Part shown: positions 1 to 5,354 of the stretch, piece by piece
Layout: each line of letters opens with the position of its first letter
Position numbering within the stretch: the stretch's first letter is position 1
Assembly (NCBI GenBank): GCA_003266145.1
Contig: MVJJ01000038.1
Span: forward strand, 1 to 5,776
Direction of reading: 5' to 3'
DNA length: 5,776 nucleotides
Source of the DNA: Methanosphaera sp. SHI613
GTDB taxonomy: Archaea > Methanobacteriota > Methanobacteria > Methanobacteriales > Methanobacteriaceae
Notes under the pieces: generated by a model
What the model saw: only the letters and a program-made list of their open reading frames with translations
Databases searched by the model: none
What the model was told of the DNA's origin: nothing
Position numbers and translations under genes: made by a program

Positions 1-255
1 TTTATTCGAAAAATCGAGTTTTATGTTTATAAAATGATAATCCCTCTACTCTATAAGCGATTTGATAATAACATTTATTCTAATGTATCCTGTAAAGAAG
101 ATTTTATGAATAAGTGAAAGATGAAAAACATAAAAAACATGAGAAACATAGAAAAATTTATGTTTGTTATGAAATATCTTACTAAAAATAGTCCTGCCAC
201 AGAAAATAGAAAATAAAAACAACAATAAATAAAAAAAATAGGGAAAAATAAGAGG
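1..255. other. A+T-rich intergenic segment downstream of the chelatase gene
   Basis: I see no convincing gene here. The only plus-strand frame of note is a 31-codon ORF at 121-216. It begins inside a 9-bp tandem repeat and lacks a well-placed Shine-Dalgarno sequence (only GTGA, three bases before the ATG), so I do not call it. The segment contains the tandem repeat at 121-156 and the minus-strand terminator tract of the chelatase gene at about 221-254. What lies before base 1 cannot be judged. Confidence 0.6.
121..156 (+). repeat. 9-bp tandem repeat, about 4 copies
   Basis: Four consecutive 9-base units, ATGAAAAAC, ATAAAAAAC, ATGAGAAAC and ATAGAAAAA, follow the consensus ATRRRAAAC, with the last copy degenerate. 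The period is a multiple of three, so the plus frame reads a repeating Lys-Asn-Ile/Met pattern. Nothing in the surroundings shows a function. It may be simple slippage in A-rich DNA or a short iteron-like array. Confidence 0.6.
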
Positions 256-274
256 TTATAAATGTTCTCTTATT
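221..274 (-). terminator. Hairpin plus T-tract terminator overlapping the chelatase stop codon
   Basis: On the minus strand AATAAGAG (rc of 267-274) pairs perfectly over 8 bp with CTCTTATT (rc of 247-254). The 12-base loop contains the TAA stop codon at 256-258. The stem is followed by TTTCCCTA, a run of eight T (231-238) and further T-rich sequence. Archaeal RNA polymerase terminates mainly at T-tracts, so the tract is the surer part and the hairpin may be auxiliary. Confidence 0.6.
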
Positions 275-1155
275 CTTTTATCTATTATTTCAACAACCTT
301 ATCATCAGCACCTATTGGTTCTGTGAATATTATCTGGCCATCAAATTCTACAATATCATCGGTTGATACGTTTGGTTTTGGATAATTTTCAATAGGATCA
401 GGGTTTAAGCCTAATGCTGTAGGTATGTCAAGCATCGTATGTATTCCATGAGCTAGAAATACAGGTACTGCTATTACTGTTTTCATATCTTTTTCTTTTA
501 TCTTATTGAATGCTTCAGGTATTGATGGGTGGGATATGTTCATAAATCCTAATTCCACTACATAATCGGATTGCTTGTTGTATTTATCCGCTACTTCTTC
601 CAGTACCTGATTGTTGTATGGCAGTGAGCTTCCATGTCCTACAAGTAGTATTCCAGTATTTTCTGTATTTGCATCAGGGAGTTTTTCAAGTTCGTCACTT
701 ATTCTTTTTTCTACTATTTCAACTATCTTGTCATCTGCACCTAATGGTTCGAGGTATATTATTTCTCCGTCAAAATCTACTGGTTCTGATTTTGCTTCCC
801 TATGATGGTGGTGATGGTGGTGGTGATGTGAATGATCATGAGAATGTGAGTGTGAATGTGAATGTGTGTGTTCTACTTCCATAGCTTCTAGTTTTAGTAT
901 TGTTGGTATATCTACCTTTGTATGCATACCATGTGCCAAAAATACAGGGTTTACTATGATTCTTTCCACTCCTGTTTTTTTGAGAGTGTTGAATGCCGTT
1001 GGTATGTTTGGCTCTACAAGTTCCATGAATCCTGCTTCTATATGATAATCAGGCATCACTTCTTGATATTTGTCTCTTAACTTGCATACTACTTCCTTAT
1101 TATATGGCTGTCTGCTTCCATGTCCTACTAGTAATATTCCTGTTTTATTATCCAT
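256..1155 (-). CDS. cfbA: Tandem-fused sirohydrochlorin nickel/cobalt chelatase (CfbA/CbiX, class II) with His-rich loop
   Basis: Class II chelatase that inserts a divalent metal into sirohydrochlorin in the cytoplasm: Ni2+ for coenzyme F430 (CfbA) and/or Co2+ for cobamides (CbiX). The 299-residue protein holds two homologous units. Unit 1 has GHGSR at 11-15 (His12) and FLAHGMHT at 72-79 (His75). Unit 2 has GHGSS at 173-177 (His174) and FLAHGIHT at 233-240 (His236). These correspond to the two metal-site histidines of the short archaeal enzymes. Each unit ends in a matching strand-helix block: EPLGADDKIVEIVEKRI (136-152) and EPIGADDKVVEIIDKRI (279-295). Unit 1 carries a loop with 16 histidines (96-118), nine consecutive. 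Unit 2 has a proline/asparagine-rich stretch in that position. Short archaeal CfbA/CbiX is usually about 120-145 residues and works as a homodimer, so this is a fused dimer. Start: ATG at 1153-1155 with GAGGT at 1162-1166, 6 bases upstream. Metal preference cannot be read from sequence; F430 is favoured by the methanogen context. Confidence 0.93.
   Translation of the reverse strand: MDNKTGILLVGHGSRQPYNKEVVCKLRDKYQEVMPDYHIEAGFMELVEPNIPTAFNTLKKTGVERIIVNPVFLAHGMHTKVDIPTILKLEAMEVEHTHSHSHSHSHDHSHHHHHHHHHREAKSEPVDFDGEIIYLEPLGADDKIVEIVEKRISDELEKLPDANTENTGILLVGHGSSLPYNNQVLEEVADKYNKQSDYVVELGFMNISHPSIPEAFNKIKEKDMKTVIAVPVFLAHGIHTMLDIPTALGLNPDPIENYPKPNVSTDDIVEFDGQIIFTEPIGADDKVVEIIDKRIREHL
802..870 (-). 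repeat. Low-complexity CAY/TCA repeat encoding the His-rich loop
   Basis: This stretch of the chelatase gene is built almost only of CAT, CAC and TCA codons and encodes residues 96-118. It starts as alternating His-Thr/His-Ser, has one Asp, then nine His in a row. Two-codon repetition like this is prone to replication slippage, so its length probably varies between strains. In related chelatases His-rich segments are thought to hold metal ions transiently. Confidence 0.8.
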
Positions 1156-1210
1156 ATTTAAACCTCAAAATTTATTGTATTACTTAACATATATTCTTTT
1201 ATTAATAATC

Positions 1211-1230
1211 TATAAATTATATTATTTAAA
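1211..1230 (-). promoter_or_regulatory. Probable TATA element for the chelatase gene
   Basis: The minus strand reads TTTAAATAATATAATTTATA across this interval, containing box-A-like TTTAAATA and AATTTATA. An element here would start transcription at roughly 1185-1205, giving a 30-50 base leader that contains the GAGGT site. The whole region is A+T-rich, so the exact box is uncertain. Confidence 0.3.
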
Positions 1231-1443
1231 GCTATTTAATACTTTTTTAAAGGTTTAGGAGGTTTTTGTAATACTTCTATATGAAAATGAAAAACATTCA
1301 ATCATATAATTGAAATACATGGATTTATATACAGTTATTCAAATGAAATTTAAAAAATTAATACAAAAATGGATGAACTTTAATAATAATTACTAAAAAG
1401 AAGTGTACTTAACAAGAGTATATAAATCAAAAAAAATAATGTA

Positions 1444-1525
1444 TATTGTTTATATTGTCACGAGAGCAATATCTAAGAGGATTATTAACAATACATAATT
1501 ACTTTTAACCATTGATCGATTTTTT
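1444..1525 (+). ncRNA. Possible small structured RNA (speculative)
   Basis: A TATATAAAT box at 1419-1427 would place a plus-strand start near 1445. There the sequence has an outer complementarity, TATTGTT (1444-1450) with AACAATA (1487-1493), enclosing an inner stem, ATATTG (1452-1457) with CAATAT (1467-1472). The loop of that stem, TCACGAGAG, belongs to the least A+T-rich patch of the region. A T6 run at 1520-1525 could end the transcript. No known RNA family is recognised, the stems are short, and the strand is a guess. Confidence 0.2.
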
Positions 1526-1676
1526 CAGAAAAGATAATTGACATCCAATATATCAAATTAACTTTATTTATAGCTTACATTATCAAGTAATGCTTAATAA
1601 TATTTATTTTTTGATTAGATTTCTTATTAAGTACATATTAAACTTTATAAGTTAAATTATATAATATTTACTAAAA

Positions 1677-1706
1677 GTAAAAAATAAAAAATGGAAAAAA
1701 CAATTA
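1677..1706 (-). terminator. T-tract terminator of the helicase gene
   Basis: Just after the TAA stop at 1713-1715 the minus strand reads TTTTTTCCATTTTTTATT followed by another T6 run. This C-then-T-tract layout recurs after the chelatase gene and after the small membrane protein gene. It fits archaeal termination at oligo-T without a strong hairpin. Confidence 0.55.
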
Positions 1707-1712
1707 AAACTA

Positions 1713-4184
1713 TCAACCTTCAATTTTTTTAATCAGCCTTTTTGATTCATGTTTAGTACTTGTTATACCAAAAACATTACTGATTCGTTCAATTGCTTCT
1801 AAATACCTGATGACCTGATCCAAGTAATTATAAATATCCCCACTATATATATTGATGGAATATTTAGTCTTAAATTCCTTGCTGATTTCCTTCGGACTTA
1901 ACGAGTAAATACGTCGTTTTATAATATGTTTGGAGATATTTATCTCAAGACAATCACAGTACACATCATCACAATCTCCCTTGAAGTCTATCAGTATATT
2001 CAATATCCTCTTTTTATCATTATTGGAAAGGGTGTTTATAATATATGGATTATGAATCAATTCTTTATTGCTATCGGCAAATAATCTTGTACTTATAAAT
2101 GAGTTATATTCCATAAATAGTTTCATTAATCTCTTGCTGAGATATACATTGGATATTTTTTCCAAAGAGATTGCCACGTCAATTGGATCTTGTGTGAGGT
2201 TGTCTTTAATTAATTCGGCTTCATGTATTTTCAGGAATGATTTACTTACACATCTGCCATAATCTGTAATGGAATATGTATCACTCATTGAATCATAGCT
2301 AATCATATTTCTATTTAGTAATACTTCAATCACTTGACTAAATAATATTTCGGTATCTATCTTATAGTATCTTTTCTCCAAGACTTTGGCATCTACACTA
2401 TTTAATGATGAGATATCGGCAAGTACCTGTTCATATGTATCATCAATCGTATAATTGACCCGTATATCCTCAACAGATGATTCGAGCAATTCATAAGCGA
2501 CATCTTCCTCCAGTACATATCTGAATGATTTTCCAACTTCAAAAAATAGGAATACTTTACCGTTTTCCTGATAGCTAGGCCTTCCAGCTCTTCCCATCAT
2601 TTGATGAAATTCATTAGCAGTTAACCAATCCCTGCCCATACGCATACTGTCAAATATAACCTGACTAGCCGGAAAATCCACACCCGCTGCTAATGCAGCC
2701 GTTGTAACTACTGTAGATATCTCCTGATTAGCATATTTCAGTTCAATATCAACCTTATTTGCATAGCTTAGACCTGCATGATAACTGAGAGCCGTGACGT
2801 TTTTCTTATTTAATTCCATGGCAATTTCCTCAGTTTTTCTACGTGAATCCGTGAAAATTATTGTTTGTCCTTTATAACCCATTGGTGAGATTGTGGCAAA
2901 TTCCTTTTTACATAATTCTGCAATGATTTGTAGTTTTTGATTGTTATTGTCTACAGGTATAACATGTCGTTCCAATGAAACAGGCCTTTTTTCATATTCG
3001 ACCAGTTTCATATTGAAATTTCGGGCCAATTGTTTAGGATTGTTTATCGTTGCTGATAATCCTATCAGCTGCGCCTGAGGGTATAATGTTATTAGCCTAT
3101 TTATCAATCCGTTTAATCTGCTTCCTCTTTCGGCATTATCCAACATATGTATTTCATCTATTACAACTACACCCAAATCATTTAACGAATCTCTTTTTCC
3201 ACTTCTTAAGATATAATCCAATCCTTCATATGTTGCTACGATTATATCAGCATTATCAACTGGTTTTTCAATAATTTTAAGCTCATCTTCCGCATTTATC
3301 CTGTTTTTTCCAACTCTTATTACAACATTTAATCCTAATGAAGAATATGACTCCTTGAAGTACCTATATTTCTGGTTAGCTAGTGCCACTAATGGTGATA
3401 GATATATGAATTTCTTGTTTTTCAACGCTTTGGTTATTCCTGCAAGTTCTGCTATCAATGTCTTTCCGGATGCCGTTTGTGATACCACAAGTAAATCTTC
3501 ATTATAAAGCAATCCTTGATTGAGTGCAAGTATCTGTACTGGTAACAGGTATTTTATTTTGCGTTTAAGTATTGCTTTGAATACTTTTGGAATAGCCACA
3601 TCATCAATTGAAATCTTGGCAAATTCTTCTTCATTTGATTCTATTTTATCATATAATGTAAACTCGGGATTTTTAATCGGATTGATTCCATTGAGTATCA
3701 TATCAATAACTAGCGATAAATCCTTTGTATCCTTTAAATATTTGATAAAGGGTCTTATTCCATTTGAATTATAGGAATAGTCATATAGTAATGATTCAAC
3801 CTCAAATTCTGCACAATTATAACAGATTTCATTATCATTATATTTATATGCCGTTTTTTCTGTCAGAGGAGTGATATTGCCAATTTCCAAACAGTTTATG
3901 CATAATCTAGTATATGAATAATCAATGTTATGATTTTTTAGATATTCTTCGAATTCTTTATGTTTATATACAATGGATATCTTATTATCTTTAAGTAGAT
4001 CATGGAATTCTTCATTTGTTATGACTTCATTATTATTTGATTTTTTTAGTTTTACATTTAATATTTGTGGTTTATTGTTCTTAGAAATAATTGTAAACGT
4101 TCCAAAAAGTCTTATATCTGATTTTTTAGTGTTTGAGTAGGAATAAATTTTGGCTTTTGTGTTCTTTATTTTTATTATCAACAT
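1713..4184 (-). CDS. Ski2-like DEIH-box ATP-dependent helicase with N-terminal zinc ribbon
   Basis: Superfamily 2 helicase of 823 residues, expected to move along nucleic acid using ATP; the substrate is unknown. Order: an N-terminal region of about 90 residues; a four-cysteine zinc ribbon (C95, C98, C121, C124); RecA-like domain 1 with Q-motif glutamine Q217, motif I SQTASGKT (235-242), Ia SPLVALANQ (263-271), II DEIH (343-346) and III SAT (377-379); RecA-like domain 2 with IV TIIFTDSRRK (441-450), V TTAALAAGVDFPA (494-506) and VI QMMGRAGRP (528-536). A probable winged helix (about 595-650) and a helical C-terminal region follow, with a second cysteine cluster (C738, C743, C745). All ATPase motifs look intact. 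Motifs V and VI resemble Ski2/Hel308 proteins. The zinc ribbon and C-terminus suggest the uncharacterised archaeal type often labelled with a DUF5814 domain (from memory). Start: ATG at 4182-4184 with a weak AAAGGG site ending 9 bases upstream. It stands alone, divergent from the 4475 gene. Confidence 0.9.
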   Translation of the reverse strand: MLIIKIKNTKAKIYSYSNTKKSDIRLFGTFTIISKNNKPQILNVKLKKSNNNEVITNEEFHDLLKDNKISIVYKHKEFEEYLKNHNIDYSYTRLCINCLEIGNITPLTEKTAYKYNDNEICYNCAEFEVESLLYDYSYNSNGIRPFIKYLKDTKDLSLVIDMILNGINPIKNPEFTLYDKIESNEEEFAKISIDDVAIPKVFKAILKRKIKYLLPVQILALNQGLLYNEDLLVVSQTASGKTLIAELAGITKALKNKKFIYLSPLVALANQKYRYFKESYSSLGLNVVIRVGKNRINAEDELKIIEKPVDNADIIVATYEGLDYILRSGKRDSLNDLGVVVIDEIHMLDNAERGSRLNGLINRLITLYPQAQLIGLSATINNPKQLARNFNMKLVEYEKRPVSLERHVIPVDNNNQKLQIIAELCKKEFATISPMGYKGQTIIFTDSRRKTEEIAMELNKKNVTALSYHAGLSYANKVDIELKYANQEISTVVTTAALAAGVDFPASQVIFDSMRMGRDWLTANEFHQMMGRAGRPSYQENGKVFLFFEVGKSFRYVLEEDVAYELLESSVEDIRVNYTIDDTYEQVLADISSLNSVDAKVLEKRYYKIDTEILFSQVIEVLLNRNMISYDSMSDTYSITDYGRCVSKSFLKIHEAELIKDNLTQDPIDVAISLEKISNVYLSKRLMKLFMEYNSFISTRLFADSNKELIHNPYIINTLSNNDKKRILNILIDFKGDCDDVYCDCLEINISKHIIKRRIYSLSPKEISKEFKTKYSINIYSGDIYNYLDQVIRYLEAIERISNVFGITSTKHESKRLIKKIEG

Positions 4185-4280
4185 ATTGATTTTCCCTTTA
4201 GTTTTATCTACAACTATCCTTTCTGATTATTTTAATGATTTACTTATTCAAATCAATATAAATATATTTATTTATCATAT

Positions 4281-4288
4281 TATATAAA
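4281..4288 (-). promoter_or_regulatory. Probable TATA box of the helicase gene
   Basis: The minus strand reads TTTATATA, an exact match to the usual archaeal box-A form, about 97 bases upstream of the helicase ATG. Other A+T-rich boxes lie close by (AAATATATTT at 4260-4269), so the assignment is provisional. Confidence 0.35.
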
Positions 4289-4465
4289 TATTAGTATGTA
4301 ATATAGCATAGTTTATATTATTTTACAATTATTTCTAAACATTATTCATCTTAATCAAAATAATATTTATCGGACAACATATACTATTATTTATGGATGA
4401 TATTTAATAATCTTAAAAATCTATTTTAGAATAAAAATACAATATATTAATAGAGTACTATTAAG

Positions 4466-4471
4466 GGTGAT
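4466..4471 (+). promoter_or_regulatory. GGTGAT ribosome binding site that argues for an ATT start
   Basis: GGTGAT is a six-base match to the archaeal 16S anti-Shine-Dalgarno end. It lies 18 bases before the first ATG (4490) but only 3 bases before an in-frame ATT (4475). The gene at 5690 has GGTGA exactly 4 bases before its ATG, and here GGTGA is also 4 bases before the ATT. The GAGGT of the chelatase falls in the same register. Confidence 0.6.
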
Positions 4472-4474
4472 ACC

Positions 4475-4855
4475 ATTACATACAAAGACATGAAAGTTAA
4501 AGACATATTAGAGGATGAAGAGTATCCACATCAAAAGTCATTACAGAACGTGCTGAAAAGAATCAGGGCACTCAACCAGTATATCGTTGAAGAGGTTGAA
4601 GACGACAAGATCTTATTTAAAATACGAGATATGGTATTCGTTTACGTTGAACCGTTAGATGACTGCGTTAAGGTAAGTACTGATTTCTATTATGACAGGA
4701 TAGTGGACTTGGCTAATAAATATGATGTAGAATACAAGACAACAATGGATGGTACGGATACAATTTCATACAGCATTAAAAATCCAATGTTTGTTCAATA
4801 CGCAGTAAGTCTTGCACAACAGGCATTTACACGATTTAAAAGACTAAAAGTCTAA
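4475..4855 (+). CDS. Hypothetical small soluble protein, probable ATT start
   Basis: I do not recognise this protein. It is 126 residues if started at the ATT (4475-4477), or 121 from the ATG at 4490. The ATT is preferred because a GGTGAT site sits at the register used by other genes here, while the ATG is too far from it. The frame stays open back to a TAG at 4451-4453. The extra residues would be (M)TYKD. The protein is charged and has no signal peptide or membrane segment. From the ATG, its N-terminal third is probably helical (PHQKSLQNVLKRIRALNQ), then come alternating strands (ILFKIRDMVFVYVEPLDD) and a C-terminal helix ending in basic FKRLKV. That suggests a compact alpha/beta domain. 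It is divergent from the helicase and convergent with the 5019 gene. Composition and a good ribosome binding site make it a real gene; the function is unknown. Confidence 0.8.
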   Translation: MTYKDMKVKDILEDEEYPHQKSLQNVLKRIRALNQYIVEEVEDDKILFKIRDMVFVYVEPLDDCVKVSTDFYYDRIVDLANKYDVEYKTTMDGTDTISYSIKNPMFVQYAVSLAQQAFTRFKRLKV

Positions 4856-4869
4856 ATTAAACCCCAAAA

Positions 4870-4889
4870 CCTTTTTTTATAAATCTTTT
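4870..4889 (+). terminator. T-tract terminator of the 4475 gene
   Basis: Fifteen bases after the TAA stop comes CC followed by seven T (4872-4878), then ATAAATCTTTT. There is no preceding strong hairpin. A 7-bp inverted repeat, AAATAGT (4891-4897) with ACTATTT (4912-4918), lies just beyond, between the two convergent genes. It may help separate their transcripts. Confidence 0.5.
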
Positions 4890-4974
4890 AAAATAGTCGC
4901 CAATTGATTCAACTATTTAGCAGATATAACTTTAAAAATTTATCGATATTTATGATTAAATGTATGAAAACTAA

Positions 4975-5003
4975 TGAAAAAAAGAAAATAAAAAATAAAA
5001 TGG
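4975..5003 (-). terminator. T-tract terminator of the small membrane protein gene
   Basis: Beyond the stop codon the minus strand reads CCATTTTATTTTTTATTTTC and then a T7 run. The C-then-T-tract pattern is nearly the same as after the helicase gene. Confidence 0.5.
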
Positions 5004-5018
5004 TAGGTTAATTGTTAT

Positions 5019-5237
5019 TTATTCAATAGCGTTTATTTGTTGAACTTTTCTATCTGCATCAATTAGTGCATATATCCAAAGTAAATTTGAAGCTATTATT
5101 CCTATTATATCTTGTGTCATACCTAATAATATGCATACTAAAAATACTCCAATAGCAAAAAGATAATTTTTACTGAATAAATATCCTAAACCTGGTAAAA
5201 AGAACCCTACTATAAATGTTGCTAATCTACTTGCCAT
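5019..5237 (-). CDS. Small integral membrane protein with PGLG motif (TM2-like)
   Basis: A 72-residue, strongly hydrophobic protein with two to three membrane segments: about 6-21 (containing PGLGYLF at 15-21), 25-40 and 43-59. A short polar tail, DADRKVQQINAIE, ends it. The FLPGLGYLF turn followed at the end by WIYALIDA resembles the conserved ends of small TM2-like membrane proteins, which show a PGLG turn near the start and W-x-Y-x3-D-A after the last helix. Their function is generally unknown. Start: ATG at 5235-5237 with a strong GGGAGG site (5246-5251) 8 bases upstream, the best ribosome binding site of the window. A TTAAATATAG box on the minus strand at 5283-5292 suggests its own promoter and a short leader. 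The gene behind it (5355) ends 117 bases upstream with its own T-tract, so co-transcription is not required. Confidence 0.82.
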   Translation of the reverse strand: MASRLATFIVGFFLPGLGYLFSKNYLFAIGVFLVCILLGMTQDIIGIIASNLLWIYALIDADRKVQQINAIE

Positions 5238-5282
5238 AATTTATTCCTCCCAATCTATATAATTATGTCTATAGTATAATAT

Positions 5283-5292
5283 CTATATTTAA
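5283..5292 (-). promoter_or_regulatory. Probable TATA box of the small membrane protein gene
   Basis: The minus strand reads TTAAATATAG. A start about 25 bases downstream, near 5260, would leave a leader of roughly 20-25 bases that still includes the GGGAGG site. Confidence 0.35.
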
Positions 5293-5337
5293 TAGTTAAT
5301 AATCTTTCGTTTAAATAAATACCATACTTCTATTTAT

Positions 5338-5354
5338 TCTATGAAAAAAATAAT
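5338..5354 (-). terminator. T-tract terminator of the 5355 gene
   Basis: Directly after the stop codon the minus strand reads ATTATTTTTTTCATAG, with a T7 run at 5344-5350. No hairpin is evident. Confidence 0.4.

Larger units (their letters stand above)
1156..1712. other. 557-base A+T-rich intergenic region
   Basis: No protein gene can be supported. From left to right it holds: the chelatase leader and likely promoter (1156-1230); an unused perfect Shine-Dalgarno sequence AGGAGGT (1257-1263); two copies of an 11-base TATA-like box in inverted orientation (1322-1332, 1418-1428); a less A+T-rich patch with nested complementarity (1444-1493), listed separately as a possible RNA; a small hairpin CATTA-N5-TAATG (1578-1592); and the helicase terminator (about 1679-1706). 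Stops are dense in all frames. The longest oddity is a 19-codon minus-strand ORF at 1485-1544. Confidence 0.6.
4185..4474. promoter_or_regulatory. Divergent intergenic region between the helicase and the 4475 gene
   Basis: This non-coding A+T-rich stretch must carry promoters in both directions. For the helicase, TATATAAA at 4281-4288 reads TTTATATA on the minus strand and would start transcription near 4255, leaving a leader of about 70 bases. For the plus-strand gene, the candidates TATTTAATAA (4401-4410) and CTTAAAAAT (4412-4420) would give starts near 4430-4445, upstream of its GGTGAT site. No clear operator or riboswitch is seen. Confidence 0.4.

Noticed and set aside
121..216. 31-codon plus-strand ORF
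   Set aside because: It starts within a 9-bp tandem repeat in A-rich DNA, its GTGA is out of register for a ribosome binding site, and the sequence resembles no known peptide.
611..884. Plus-strand open frames opposite the chelatase gene
   Set aside because: They are antisense shadows of a well-supported gene. The valine/aspartate/glycine-rich composition at 618-884 is just the complement of the His codon repeat, and there are no ribosome binding sites.
1156..1712. tRNA, cobalamin riboswitch or NikR operator near the chelatase gene
   Set aside because: No T-loop GTTCRA motif with a paired acceptor, no B12-box-like sequence and no GTATGA/TCATAC pair at operator spacing was seen by eye on either strand.
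2068..3774. Several plus-strand open frames of 64-84 codons opposite the helicase
   Set aside because: The minus-strand frame carries every helicase motif across this range. The plus frames have no recognisable content or initiation signals.
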